NCBI RefSeq assembly: GCF_042648365.1
Contig: NZ_JBHRXI010000029.1
Span: 1-64,000, forward strand
Reading direction: 5' to 3'
From: Lutimaribacter_A marinistellae
GTDB lineage: Bacteria; Pseudomonadota; Alphaproteobacteria; Rhodobacterales; Rhodobacteraceae
Length of the DNA stretch: 64,000 nt
This document shows, in pieces, positions 31,406 through 40,978 of this stretch. Every line of letters starts with the position of its first letter. The first letter of the stretch is position 1. A program made the position numbers and the translations under genes. The notes under the pieces were generated by a model, which was not told the DNA's origin, did no database searches, and saw nothing but the letters and a program-made list of their open reading frames with translations.

Positions 31406-31941
31406 CAGATCGGCTCCTGCACGAATACGGTGGTCGCGGTCAGCGCGTACTGTCCGTCGGTATTGTCACCCAGTTTCTTGCCGAGGCCCGAGGTCGGGAA
31501 TACCGGGTCGATCTTGGCGCAAGCACGCAGCACCATGAGTTCGTTGCTCTGGCCGTTGACGAAACTGCGTACCGGTTTGACCTCGTCGGACTTGTCGGTG
31601 CAGTCGGGCTGGGCCGGGATCGAGACAATTCCGTAGGGGTCGAGGCGGATCATCTCGAGTTTAAGGTTGCTTCCGCAATCGTCGATGAAACCCGCACGCT
31701 CGCAAACGACCTGCTTGATGTCGGTATGTGTGTGCGCCTTGCCGGTACCCAGGCGAATGTCGCGGACGGTCATGTCCACAGCCCGCTCCAGCATCGCATG
31801 ATGAAGCGAAACAAACGCCAGTTCGATGCCGGACAACATCAGGACCAGCAAAGCCGGGAAGATGATGACGAATTCGATCGTCGCGTTGCCGTCTTCCTGC
31901 TTCCGGAAACGGCGCCAGATGGACACGAGCCGGGATATCAT
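31405..31941 (-). CDS. TadE family pilus assembly protein
   Basis: The 178-residue protein has EDGNATIEFVIIFPALLVLMLSGIELAFV near residues 16-45, the classic TadE N-terminal segment, and a Cys-containing soluble domain (VVCERAGFIDDCGSN, ALRACAKIDPVFP). It is the middle gene of three, its start overlapping the TadG-like stop by 4 bases (ATGA) and its stop sharing a base with the next start. Confidence 0.85.
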   Translation of the reverse strand: MISRLVSIWRRFRKQEDGNATIEFVIIFPALLVLMLSGIELAFVSLHHAMLERAVDMTVRDIRLGTGKAHTHTDIKQVVCERAGFIDDCGSNLKLEMIRLDPYGIVSIPAQPDCTDKSDEVKPVRSFVNGQSNELMVLRACAKIDPVFPTSGLGKKLGDNTDGQYALTATTVFVQEPI

Positions 31942-33515
31942 TGGGTCAACCTCAGCTTGCGGATGGAGGATGCAATGGAAGAGAAGGCGTCGGAGATCTC
32001 AAGGCCGTCGACGTCGTACATGTGGCTGTCGGAACTCGCGCATTTTTTCAGGAGACGATATCCCGCACGGGGCGCTTCAAAGGCGACACCGTACACGATT
32101 ACTCCATTGTCCTTGGCAGCATCGCAGACATGCTTGCTCCGCTGGTCTTTGGCGCTGGTTTCTTTCTTGGAGTAGCTGGACGACTCGCGTCCCCAACTGC
32201 TGTTGGTGTAGCTGTAGAGATAGTTAGCGAAATAGCGGATTGAGACTCTGTCGAACAAATCGGTGTACCGCACGCGTTCCGGTTCACCAATTTCTCCGTC
32301 GCCTTCGCCGTAGGGATGCGCGCGCCAAATGTCCCAGTCCGGCCAATAATAGGCACCTTCCGAGTGACGTACAGAGTAAGTGTTGGCTTCGGCGTTAAAC
32401 CAGACGTCCGACATGGTGTCACGTAGCGACGGGTTCAGCATGTATTGATCGGTATTCTGGCCGTCTGACATTATAACAGCGATTTTTAGAACGTCGGTGT
32501 TGTAGTCAGTCGGCCGCCCTTCGAACTTCGGGTGTACCTTGCCTTGGCCGATCAGGTCGGAAACGACGCTTCTTGTGGACGGGTCCAACAGTCCCACCCC
32601 CCATTTTGTGCCAATGTCGATGGAGGTGTTGCCTTGCGCGGTCATCGCATCGATGTGGGCATGCAGGACATTCCTGTCGTCTGTAAGCGGCAGGATTTCC
32701 GTGCCATTGCGGGTTGGGCAAACCGGAATCGTAATTCCGTAGCGATTCCACGACCAGGGATCGAAATGTCCAGTTCGCTCAAATATGTCGTACCGGTCAA
32801 TTGTGCTCTTGCTAAACTGGTCGTCATTGAAGTTCACGCAATGCGAGTAATTGTGCTCCTGAGTCACGTTGGGGTAGAGTGATAGCAGGCTTTCGCCCGC
32901 ATTGACCTGCGTGGCGTATGGGATGATCGAAATCGACAAGGCGCCAGGCTCGGTGTTCGCCAACATCACGTCGACAAAGTCTTTTGCCGCGATCTTGAGA
33001 TTGTAGAGGCGGTTATTCCAGGCCATTGACCCTGACACGTCGAGAATAAGCGAAATCTCAACCACGCCGATACTTTCTTCGGCAACACTTTTTGCCGGTG
33101 CTGACAAGGTGTCGATGCCACTCATGTGCATGAACTGGGTTGGAAAGGCAGACTCTGCTGAAGCATCAACCTTTCTGAAGCCGAGGCCTTCTTCGACCGT
33201 GATGCCGGTCAGGTATTGCAGCAATCCCGCCTGATCGAGGTAATCACGAACGACTTCCTCGGGTTCGGCCGACTGGTCAAGATCGGCAGCCGCAAGGACT
33301 GCGCGGTCGAGCGTGTACTGCAGCGAGGCTCGATTGCGCTCATACCGCATGAGGTCGATGCCGATCCCCGCAATCCCCATCATGATCAGCAAGAAGAAGA
33401 GGGCGAGCACGGTCAGCGTTCCGTCTTCGCCACCGGCAAAGCGCGACAGGCGAGACCGGGCGCGTCGGCACGCACCGCTTTTTGAACCTAACCGGACAAG
33501 ACTGGGTCTACTCAT
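31938..33515 (-). CDS. TadG-like protein with von Willebrand factor A domain
   Basis: From the ATG at 33515 the 525-residue protein has an N-terminal TadG anchor (GEDGTLTVLALFFLLIMMGIAGIGIDLMRYERNRASLQYTLDRAVLAAADL spans about residues 25-75), then a vWA domain with the MIDAS motif DVSGSMAWN near residue 150 and later ASSDSHMYDVDGL. TadG proteins act in assembly or attachment of Flp/Tad pili in the envelope, and the vWA domain binds proteins. It heads the three-gene unit. A GTG 25 codons further upstream is possible but lacks a ribosome binding site. Confidence 0.88.
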   Translation of the reverse strand: MSRPSLVRLGSKSGACRRARSRLSRFAGGEDGTLTVLALFFLLIMMGIAGIGIDLMRYERNRASLQYTLDRAVLAAADLDQSAEPEEVVRDYLDQAGLLQYLTGITVEEGLGFRKVDASAESAFPTQFMHMSGIDTLSAPAKSVAEESIGVVEISLILDVSGSMAWNNRLYNLKIAAKDFVDVMLANTEPGALSISIIPYATQVNAGESLLSLYPNVTQEHNYSHCVNFNDDQFSKSTIDRYDIFERTGHFDPWSWNRYGITIPVCPTRNGTEILPLTDDRNVLHAHIDAMTAQGNTSIDIGTKWGVGLLDPSTRSVVSDLIGQGKVHPKFEGRPTDYNTDVLKIAVIMSDGQNTDQYMLNPSLRDTMSDVWFNAEANTYSVRHSEGAYYWPDWDIWRAHPYGEGDGEIGEPERVRYTDLFDRVSIRYFANYLYSYTNSSWGRESSSYSKKETSAKDQRSKHVCDAAKDNGVIVYGVAFEAPRAGYRLLKKCASSDSHMYDVDGLEISDAFSSIASSIRKLRLTQ

Positions 33516-33857
33516 AAAACCGTTCCCCGATGGGCAGCGCCGGGTGATATTGGCGCCACACGAGATTTCGACCCCCGATTTATCCTGCACGAAAATGGCG
33601 AAAAGGCGGCGAGAAAAGCGCTAAATGTCGAATATGACGGGGTTTTCGTTCGACAGTTCTGAAGGGGCGGGGCTGTTTGTCTCTTTCGAGCGGACAATGC
33701 CCGAATTTCGCCACAATCCGGAACGATTCCCTTCACAGGTGTTTATTCGGTTTTGCAAGCTGCTGAAAATTCTCGCAGTTCTTCATCTAACCGTTATTGT
33801 CGGGCTGCGACAAAGCGTCATGAGCGGCACCGAGTCGCCAAGCTGTTGGAGGCACAG
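33516..33857. other. Divergent intergenic region between the TadG-like and second glutamate dehydrogenase genes
   Basis: About 340 bases hold the promoters of two divergent units. I see no hairpin, operator repeat or small gene that I can support. A GGAAC at 33719 is followed by GTT after 16 bases rather than 17, so it was not called as an EcfG promoter. Confidence 0.5.
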
Positions 33858-35288
33858 ATGATACCGATGAACGAACCGAGTTTCCGCGAAAGCGTCGACC
33901 TCATGTTCAACCGGGCGGTCGCCCTGATGGATCTTCCGCCCGGGCTTGAGGAAAAGATACGCGTCTGCAACGCGACCTACACCGTGCGGTTCGGGGTACG
34001 GCTGCGTGGGCAGGTTCATACATTCACCGGCTATCGCTCCGTTCATTCCGAGCATATGGAGCCCGTCAAGGGAGGGATCCGCTACGCGCCTTCGGTGAAC
34101 CAGGACGAAGTCGAGGCGCTCGCGGCGCTCATGACGTACAAATGCGCGCTAGTCGAAACGCCGTTCGGCGGCTCCAAGGGCGGGCTTTGCCTTGATCCGC
34201 GCGAATACGAAGAGGACGAGTTGGAGCGTATCACCCGCCGTTTCGCCTATGAGTTGGCCAAGCGCGACCTGATTAACCCTGCTCAGAACGTGCCCGCTCC
34301 GGATATGGGAACTGGCGAGCGTGAAATGGCCTGGATCGCGGACCAATATGCGCGCATGAACACCACCGACATCAATGCGCGGGCCTGTGTGACCGGCAAG
34401 CCGTTGAACGCCGGCGGTATTGCCGGGCGTGTCGAGGCGACCGGTCGGGGGGTCCAGTACGCCTTGCGCGAGTTCTTTCGCCACCCTGAGGATGCCGCCA
34501 AGGCCAACCTGACAGGTAGCCTTGAAGGAAAGCGCGTCATTGTTCAGGGACTCGGAAATGTGGGGTACCACGCGGCCAAGTTCCTGTCGGAAGAGGATGG
34601 CGCCATTGTCACCGGTATCATCGAACGCGATGGCGCCCTGTTCGATCCCGAGGGACTCGACGTCGACGCAGTTCATCAGTGGATCGCCAAGCATGGCGGC
34701 GTGACCGGATATCCCGATGCCACGCACACGGCAGAAGGGCCGGCCGTGTTGGAGCAGGATTGCGACATCCTTGTACCGGCTGCGTTGGAGGGGGTCATCA
34801 ACCTGACCAATGCCGAACGGATCAAGGCACCGCTCATAATCGAGGCGGCGAATGGACCGATCACCGCCGGGGCCGATGAGATCCTGCGCAAGAAGGGCGC
34901 AGTCATCATCCCTGACATGTATGCCAATGCCGGCGGCGTTACGGTTTCCTATTTCGAATGGGTAAAGAACCTCAGCCATATTCGGTTTGGTCGGATGCAG
35001 CGTCGCCAGGAAGAGGCACGGCACGAACTGATCGTGAAGGAGTTGGAGCGGCTGGACAGATATCTTGGCGATGCCTGGTCGATGTCGCCGAACTTCAAGA
35101 CGAAGTACCTCAAAGGGGCTGACGAGCTTGAACTGGTTCGCTCTGGCCTCGATGACACGATGCGCATTGCATACCAATCGATGAGCGAAGTCTGGCACGA
35201 CCGTTCGGATGTAGAGGATCTGCGCACGGCGGCCTACATCGTCTCAATTGACCGGGTCGCCAAGAGCTATCGCGCAAAGGGACTCTGA
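33858..35288 (+). CDS. Glu/Leu/Phe/Val dehydrogenase family, probable glutamate dehydrogenase
   Basis: From the ATG at 33858 (GTTGGAGG before it) the 476-residue protein has the family motifs VKGGIRYAPSV (near residue 60), the catalytic segment ETPFGGSKGGLCLDP near 98, NVPAPDMGTGEREM near 145, the Rossmann GLGNVGYHAAK near 230, and EAANGPITAGADEIL near 330. It interconverts glutamate and 2-oxoglutarate (or acts on another amino acid). It belongs to a different subgroup from gdhA at 1719-3059; an NAD-linked catabolic role is likely but not proven by sequence. The downstream sarcosine oxidase operon starts 240 bases later. Confidence 0.88.
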   Translation: MIPMNEPSFRESVDLMFNRAVALMDLPPGLEEKIRVCNATYTVRFGVRLRGQVHTFTGYRSVHSEHMEPVKGGIRYAPSVNQDEVEALAALMTYKCALVETPFGGSKGGLCLDPREYEEDELERITRRFAYELAKRDLINPAQNVPAPDMGTGEREMAWIADQYARMNTTDINARACVTGKPLNAGGIAGRVEATGRGVQYALREFFRHPEDAAKANLTGSLEGKRVIVQGLGNVGYHAAKFLSEEDGAIVTGIIERDGALFDPEGLDVDAVHQWIAKHGGVTGYPDATHTAEGPAVLEQDCDILVPAALEGVINLTNAERIKAPLIIEAANGPITAGADEILRKKGAVIIPDMYANAGGVTVSYFEWVKNLSHIRFGRMQRRQEEARHELIVKELERLDRYLGDAWSMSPNFKTKYLKGADELELVRSGLDDTMRIAYQSMSEVWHDRSDVEDLRTAAYIVSIDRVAKSYRAKGL

Positions 35289-35527
35289 CCCCAAAGTTAC
35301 GAAAAGCCCGGGTGCGGGAGGTTCGATTGGTCCTCTCGCGTCCTGGATCTCAAGCGCACTGCTTTGGGTTTGACACCTTTGCACTTGACATGATCAACAC
35401 AAGCAACGGGCAGGGTGGTCATGTCTGTCGCGCGTGCGACAGTTTTCGTCGATTTCCGATGCGCTTTGCCGGACGATAGTGCCGAGGGTCGCAGCATGCG
35501 TGCCATGCGGTTGACGGGGAGAGTGTA

Positions 35528-36781
35528 ATGCGGTTTTCGGGCCTTAGGGTTCTCAAGGAAGGTTTGACCGGCAACCGGGGCTGGACGCCGCACTGGCGCG
35601 ATCCGGAACCCAAGGCGGACTATGACATCATCATCATCGGCGGCGGCGGTCATGGCTTATCGACCGCTTACTACCTTGCCAAGGAACATGGCCTGACGAA
35701 CGTGGCTGTCCTTGAAAAGGGGTATCTCGGCGGCGGAAATGTAGGGCGCAATACGACGATCGTGCGGGCCAATTACTTTCTGGATGGCAATTCGCAGTTC
35801 TACTCGCATTCTCTCAAGCTGTGGGAAGGGCTCGAAGAAGACCTGAATTACAATGTGATGCATTCGCAGCGGGGCATTATCAACCTGTTCCACTCCGACG
35901 GTCAGCGCGATGCGGCGGCGCGGCGAGGCAACATGATGCTAAGCCAAGGCGACGACGCGGTGCTTTTGGGCCGGGATGAGCTTCGCGATATGCTGCTCTA
36001 TCTGAATTATGACAATCTGCGGTTCCCCATTTACGGTGGCCTGTACCATCCACGCGGCGGTACGGCCCGTCATGACGCGGTGGCATGGGGTTATGCACGC
36101 GGCGCCGACAGCCGCGGTGTCGACCTTATCCAGAATTGCGAAGTGACCGGGATCGATATTTCAGATGGTCGTGTCACAGGCGTTCAGACCACACGCGGAG
36201 CGATCCGGGCCAAGAAGGTTGCGATGGTCGTCGCGGGCCGGTCCAGCCAGGTCGCGGCGATGGCGGGGATGCACCTACCGATCGAAAGCCATGTCCTGCA
36301 GGCGTTTGTCACCGAGGGGCTGAAACCTTGCATCGATCATGTCGTGACCTTTGGCATGGGCCATTTCTACATCAGCCAGTCCGACAAGGGCGGTCTCGTG
36401 TTTGGCGGTGACATCGACTTTTATGCGTCCTATGCCGCACGCGGAAACCTTCCCGGAGTTGAAAGTGTGATGGAGGCAGGTGTGGCCTTGATGCCGATGA
36501 TCGGAAAGGCCAGGGTTCTTCGCAGTTGGGGCGGCATCATGGACATGTCGCCTGACGGCTCGCCGGTTATCGACAAGACGCATATCGACGGGCTCTATCT
36601 CAATTGTGGGTGGAACTATGGCGGGTTCAAGGCTGTGCCGGGCTCGGGTCACGTCTTTGCCCACCTGATCGCGACCGGACAGTATCACGAGAATGCCACC
36701 GGCTTTCGTCTCGACCGGTTTCGCACCGGGCGTGGCATTCTCGACGAAGAGGGCAAGGGCTCTCAACACAACCTGCATTGA
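35528..36781 (+). CDS. soxB: Sarcosine oxidase beta subunit
   Basis: The 417-residue FAD subunit of the heterotetrameric enzyme that oxidises sarcosine (N-methylglycine) to glycine, formaldehyde equivalents and peroxide. Visible are the FAD motif IIIIGGGGHGLSTAYYLAKEHG near residue 35, EKGYLGGGNVGRNTTIVRANYF near 63, and the C-terminal HIDGLYLNCGWNYGGFKAVPGSG near 355. GGGAGAG lies 4-10 bases before the ATG. It heads soxBDAG. The frequent neighbours glyA, folD and purU are absent here. Confidence 0.97.
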   Translation: MRFSGLRVLKEGLTGNRGWTPHWRDPEPKADYDIIIIGGGGHGLSTAYYLAKEHGLTNVAVLEKGYLGGGNVGRNTTIVRANYFLDGNSQFYSHSLKLWEGLEEDLNYNVMHSQRGIINLFHSDGQRDAAARRGNMMLSQGDDAVLLGRDELRDMLLYLNYDNLRFPIYGGLYHPRGGTARHDAVAWGYARGADSRGVDLIQNCEVTGIDISDGRVTGVQTTRGAIRAKKVAMVVAGRSSQVAAMAGMHLPIESHVLQAFVTEGLKPCIDHVVTFGMGHFYISQSDKGGLVFGGDIDFYASYAARGNLPGVESVMEAGVALMPMIGKARVLRSWGGIMDMSPDGSPVIDKTHIDGLYLNCGWNYGGFKAVPGSGHVFAHLIATGQYHENATGFRLDRFRTGRGILDEEGKGSQHNLH

Positions 36782-36797
36782 TCGGCGGAGAGCGGCG

Positions 36798-36839
36798 ATG
36801 ACGAATTTCAAAGGCGAGATGCAGGGGGTGCTGGCATGA
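36798..36839 (+). other. Possible 13-codon leader frame before soxD
   Basis: Between soxB and soxD an ATG at 36798, preceded by GGCGGAGAG, opens MTNFKGEMQGVLA and ends in a TGA overlapping the soxD start (ATGA). It may couple soxD translation to passing ribosomes. It could also be chance; conservation in relatives would decide. Confidence 0.35.
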
Positions 36840-37099
36840 GAATTACCTGTCCGCTCTGCGGTGAGCGCGATCGACGCGAGTTCACCTACAAGGGTCATGC
36901 CATTGAACTGAACCGGCCTTCTCCGGACGCGGGTGAAGATGCATGGGATGCCTATGTCCACACTCGCGAGAACCCGGCAGGCACAACCCGTGACCTTTGG
37001 TACCACGAAGGTGGATGCGGCGCTTGGCTCGTCGTCACCCGCGATACCGTAACGCATGAGGTCATTGAAACCGAACTGGCGAGGGAGACAGCGCGATGA
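36836..37099 (+). CDS. soxD: Sarcosine oxidase delta subunit
   Basis: The 87-residue zinc-binding subunit starts MRITCPLCGERDRREFTYKG, with the CPLCG pair, and has the family's WHYE-like core DLWYHEGGCGAWLVVTRDT near residue 48-67. It stabilises the alpha-beta-gamma-delta complex. The stop overlaps the soxA start by 4 bases (ATGA). Confidence 0.95.
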   Translation: MRITCPLCGERDRREFTYKGHAIELNRPSPDAGEDAWDAYVHTRENPAGTTRDLWYHEGGCGAWLVVTRDTVTHEVIETELARETAR

Positions 37100-40029
37100 G
37101 GATCGAGGGCAAAGGCCTGATCGACCGGTCGCAGCCGGTCAATTTCAGTTTCGACGGTCGTAAACTCCAAGGATTTGCTGGCGATACACTGGCGTCAGCC
37201 CTGCTGGCCAATGAAGTGCGTGTCATGGGCCGATCCTTCAAGTATCACCGCCCGCGTGGCGTTCTGACTGCTGGAAGTGAAGAGCCGAACGCTCTTGTCA
37301 CCATAGGTGAGGGCGCGGCACGGGATCCGAACATTCGCGCCACGGTGCAGGAGATCTTTCCCGGCCTTGTAGCGCGCAGCCAAAATCGCTGGCCATCGCT
37401 CGACCTGGATCTGCTGTCGGTCAATGATCTGTTCGCGCCGTTTTTGGGGGCGGGCTTTTACTACAAGACTTTCATGTGGCCTCGGGCGTTCTGGGAAAAG
37501 CTGTATGAACCGGCGATACGTCGCGCTGCTGGACTGGGAGCGCTTTCGGGACAACCTGACCCGGACACTTATGAAAGAGCTTGGGCGTTCTGCGACCTGC
37601 TGGTGATAGGGGCGGGACCCGCGGGGCTCATGGCTGCGCTCGCTGCGGGGCGGGCCGGGTTGGATGTGATCCTTGCCGATGAAGGCTCCCGGATGGGGGG
37701 GCGCCTTTTGGCCGAGGTCGAAGAGGTCGATGGCAAGCCCGGGCATGTCTGGGCGGACGATGTTTTGTCCGAACTTGCAGGGATGGATAACGTTCGGCTC
37801 ATGACCAGAACAACCGTGGTCGGGGCCTATGACCAGGGTACCTATGCCGGTGTCGAGCGTGTCCTGCACCATACCGGCGAGCGTCCCAAGGGCGCCCCGG
37901 TCGAGACGTTTTGGCGGATCGTGGCAAAGCGCGCGATTCTGGCGGCAGGCGCTTTGGAGCGTCCGGTCGCGTTTCGGGATAACGACCGCCCGGGGATCAT
38001 GACGGCTGGCGCGCTGCGGGCTTACCTCAACCGCTGGGGTGTTAGCGCAGGAGAGCGTGTGACCGTTTTCGGGAACACGGACGATATCCACCGGACAGCG
38101 CGCGATCTAATGGCGGCGGGCGTTCACGTGGCTGGGGTCATAGACTCTCGCCATGATGGACCCGAGGCAAAGGAATACCCGGTCTGGCGCGGGGCCATGG
38201 TGTGTGGCAGCACCGGGCGAAAAGGGCTTGAAAGTGTGAAAATCCGGCTGCCGGGTCGGGAAGAAAGCATTCAAACCGACTGCCTCGCAATGACAGGTGG
38301 GTGGAACCCGTCGGTGCATCTGACTTGCCACATGAACGGGCGACCCGAATGGCGCCGCGACATTGCGGCCTTTGTGCCATCGCCAGATGCCGTACCGGGA
38401 TTGCGGGCAGTCGGTGCTGCGAACGGGCGCTTTTCGACGTTCGGCTGTTTGCAAGAGGGTCTCGCCGCTGCCAAGGAGGTTGCATCGGATCTTGGTCGCG
38501 AGTCTCCGGATATGGAGGCACCGCGCGCCGAGGACGGCTCGTACGATATCACACCTCTCTGGACGGTTCCGGGCAAAGGGCGCGCGTGGCTCGATTTCCA
38601 GAATGATGTCACTGTGAAAGATGTTCGGCAGGCCGCACGAGAGAATTTCCGTTCCGTCGAGCACATGAAGCGCTACACGACGCAGGGTATGGCGACGGAC
38701 CAGGGCAAGAACTCCAACGTCGCGGCCCTGGCAATCCTGGCGGACGCAACAGGACGTGATATTCCCGAGACGGGGACAACGACATTTCGCCCGCCATATT
38801 CACCCGTTGCTATTTCGGCCATGGGTGCCGGCGCTGATGGCATGGGGTTCAAACCCCAACGCTTCACGACCTCGCACGAGGCATCGGTCGCTCGTGGCGC
38901 GCCAATGATCGAGGCGGGTTTGTGGTATCGCCCAAGCTATTTCCCGCGCGATGGTGAACCGACTTGGCGCGAGGCCTGCGACCGCGAGGTGCGCATGGTT
39001 CGGGAAAGCGTCGGCGTCTGCGATGTTTCAACATTGGGCAAGATCGACATCCAGGGGGCAGACGCGGGGAAATTTCTGGATTTCGTCTATACGAACATGT
39101 TTTCAACCCTGAAACCCGGCCGGGTACGATATGGCCTCATGCTGCGCGAGGACGGTCATGTCATGGATGACGGCACAACCGCGCGGTTGGGTGACGAGCA
39201 CTACTTGATGACCACGACGACCGCCGCTGCCGGCGAAGTGATGCGGCATCTGGAGTTCGTGCATCAGGGGCTGCGACCCGATCTGGACGTGGCTTTCACC
39301 TCCGTCACGGAGCAATGGGCCCAGTTCGCCGTCGCTGGTCCGAAGTCACGCGAATTGCTCAACGGGATTTTGGAAAGACCGCTGACAGATGCCGATTGGC
39401 CCTTCATGGCTTGCGGAGAAGTTTCGGTTCTCGGCGTGGCGGGACGGTTGTTCCGGATCTCCTTCTCCGGTGAACATGCCTACGAGATCGCCGTACCTGC
39501 GCGCTATGGTGCCAGCCTTTTCGATATCCTTACCAAACGTGCCGAAAAACTGGGTGGCGGGCTCTACGGCATGGAGGCCCTGAACGTGCTGCGCATCGAG
39601 AAGGGCTTCATCACTCATGCGGAGATACATGGCCGCGTTACGGCGTTCGATGTCGGTATGGAGCGGATGGTGTCCGCGAAAAAGGACTGCATTGGCAAGA
39701 CCATGGCGCATCGGCCGGGACTGCTGGAGGAGGGGCGCGAGCGCTTGGTCGGGTTGAAGCCGGTTGATTCCAACGGACAGCTTTTGTGCGGAGCGCATCT
39801 TTATGGCGAAAAGGATGCGGCCAAGCGAATGAACGATCAGGGATACGTGACCTCGGTCGCGAATTCTCCTGCATTGGGCAGCATGATCGGTTTGGGTTTC
39901 TTGCGTCAGGGAATGGCGCGCAAAGGAGAGATCGTAAAAATGGTTGATGGTCTGCGCGGGGTCACCACACTGTGCGAGGTCGTCGAACCTGTCTTCTTCG
40001 ACCCCGAGGGAGGGCGTGTCCGTGGATAA
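37096..40029 (+). CDS. soxA: Sarcosine oxidase alpha subunit
   Basis: The 977-residue subunit of heterotetrameric sarcosine oxidase. An N-terminal 2Fe-2S-ferredoxin-like fold (SFDGRKLQGFAGDTLASALLAN near residue 16) precedes an NAD-binding domain (LLVIGAGPAGLMAALAAGRAG near 170; FGNTDDIHRTA near 325). A C-terminal glycine-cleavage-T/aminomethyltransferase-like half follows (VGVCDVSTLGKIDIQGADAGKFLD near 640 and EMERM-type folate domain), which transfers the methyl group to tetrahydrofolate. The stop overlaps soxG by 8 bases. Confidence 0.96.
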   Translation: MRIEGKGLIDRSQPVNFSFDGRKLQGFAGDTLASALLANEVRVMGRSFKYHRPRGVLTAGSEEPNALVTIGEGAARDPNIRATVQEIFPGLVARSQNRWPSLDLDLLSVNDLFAPFLGAGFYYKTFMWPRAFWEKLYEPAIRRAAGLGALSGQPDPDTYERAWAFCDLLVIGAGPAGLMAALAAGRAGLDVILADEGSRMGGRLLAEVEEVDGKPGHVWADDVLSELAGMDNVRLMTRTTVVGAYDQGTYAGVERVLHHTGERPKGAPVETFWRIVAKRAILAAGALERPVAFRDNDRPGIMTAGALRAYLNRWGVSAGERVTVFGNTDDIHRTARDLMAAGVHVAGVIDSRHDGPEAKEYPVWRGAMVCGSTGRKGLESVKIRLPGREESIQTDCLAMTGGWNPSVHLTCHMNGRPEWRRDIAAFVPSPDAVPGLRAVGAANGRFSTFGCLQEGLAAAKEVASDLGRESPDMEAPRAEDGSYDITPLWTVPGKGRAWLDFQNDVTVKDVRQAARENFRSVEHMKRYTTQGMATDQGKNSNVAALAILADATGRDIPETGTTTFRPPYSPVAISAMGAGADGMGFKPQRFTTSHEASVARGAPMIEAGLWYRPSYFPRDGEPTWREACDREVRMVRESVGVCDVSTLGKIDIQGADAGKFLDFVYTNMFSTLKPGRVRYGLMLREDGHVMDDGTTARLGDEHYLMTTTTAAAGEVMRHLEFVHQGLRPDLDVAFTSVTEQWAQFAVAGPKSRELLNGILERPLTDADWPFMACGEVSVLGVAGRLFRISFSGEHAYEIAVPARYGASLFDILTKRAEKLGGGLYGMEALNVLRIEKGFITHAEIHGRVTAFDVGMERMVSAKKDCIGKTMAHRPGLLEEGRERLVGLKPVDSNGQLLCGAHLYGEKDAAKRMNDQGYVTSVANSPALGSMIGLGFLRQGMARKGEIVKMVDGLRGVTTLCEVVEPVFFDPEGGRVRG

Positions 40030-40567
40030 GCTGACAGCAAAGGCCGCCTGCGCCGGGTTGCTGCCTCTCAGCATCGGCGACGTCACGCTGACTGAGGAGC
40101 CGCAATCCGTTCTGACGGTACTGACCTCGCGAAAAGGTCGCGCCACCGATGCCGCGACGGCCCTGGAGATATCCCATGGCGTCAAATGGCCGAAGCCGGG
40201 GCGCGCGAATTTCGGGTCTAGGATTTCTGCCATCTGGTTCGGGCATGACGAAGTCCTGATAAAAGGCGAGGCACCCGACAAGCATCTGAAAAAAGAATGC
40301 TTTCTCGTGGATCAATCCGATGCCTGGGCAGTAGTTCGCATGGAGGGAGACCAGTGCGAGGACGTGCTGGCCAGACTTGTACCCATGGATCTTCGTCCAG
40401 CTGCATTCTCTCGTGGTCAGACCGCCCGAACGCAGCTTTTTCATATTTCGGTTTCGATCACGCGATTGCCTGACGATGCTTTTTTGATCCTCGCTTTCCG
40501 TTCGATGGCGGCCAGTCTGGTTCACGACTTGAAAACGGCGATGGAAGCCGTGGCAGCGCGAGGGTAA
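40022..40567 (+). CDS. soxG: Sarcosine oxidase gamma subunit
   Basis: From the GTG at 40022 (GGGAGG at 40008-40013, spacing 8) the 181-residue subunit starts VDKLTAKAACAGLLPLSIGD. It contains KWPKPGRANFGSRISAIWFGHDEVLI, the SoxG core, with a Gly/Arg-rich binding segment. It is the last gene of soxBDAG. A GTG 6 bases upstream is too close to the ribosome binding site. Confidence 0.92.
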   Translation: MDKLTAKAACAGLLPLSIGDVTLTEEPQSVLTVLTSRKGRATDAATALEISHGVKWPKPGRANFGSRISAIWFGHDEVLIKGEAPDKHLKKECFLVDQSDAWAVVRMEGDQCEDVLARLVPMDLRPAAFSRGQTARTQLFHISVSITRLPDDAFLILAFRSMAASLVHDLKTAMEAVAARG

Positions 40568-40604
40568 GGTGCGGCTCGCACCAGACCGATTCAGGAGATG
40601 CCGC

Positions 40605-40901
40605 ATGATCCGCCTTGCCCTTGTTGCCGCCTTGCTGACCAGCCCCGCGCTTGCCGCCGACACCAAGAGCGAGAGTTGTGCCTACCAGTCGCAGGTCGTC
40701 GCCGCCATCCAGCAGGCGCGGCTTGACCGTGTAAAGGAACGTGACGTGCCGGCGGCCGTGGCTGCGACCAACCCGACATGGCCCGAAAACTACAACGCAG
40801 CGATTCCGCTGATCGCGCCTTGGGTCTATGAGCAGAAAATGAAGACGATCCGCACCAAGGACCTGTCGGCAGCTTGGCTTGACCTCTGCATGAAGCAATA
40901 A
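40605..40901 (+). CDS. Small exported protein (hypothetical)
   Basis: From the ATG at 40605 (AGGAG at 40592-40596) the 98-residue protein has a signal peptide (MIRLALVAALLTSPALA, cleavage after residue 18) and a mature part with two cysteines (SESCAYQSQ and LDLCMKQ), which could form a disulfide in the periplasm. No family recognised. It lies between soxG and dnaG on the same strand but is likely a separate unit. Confidence 0.75.
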   Translation: MIRLALVAALLTSPALAADTKSESCAYQSQVVAAIQQARLDRVKERDVPAAVAATNPTWPENYNAAIPLIAPWVYEQKMKTIRTKDLSAAWLDLCMKQ

Positions 40902-40978
40902 TCCGATTGCGGCTTTGCGGGCGTGGGCAGGCGTCGCTCCTGCTTGGCGCGCGCCGCTCTTTGTGACAAGTTCAGGTC

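Noticed and set aside
33719..33742. EcfG-type promoter before the second glutamate dehydrogenase
   Set aside because: GTT occurs after 16 bases (expected 17 for GTT, or CGTT after 16) and the C is missing.
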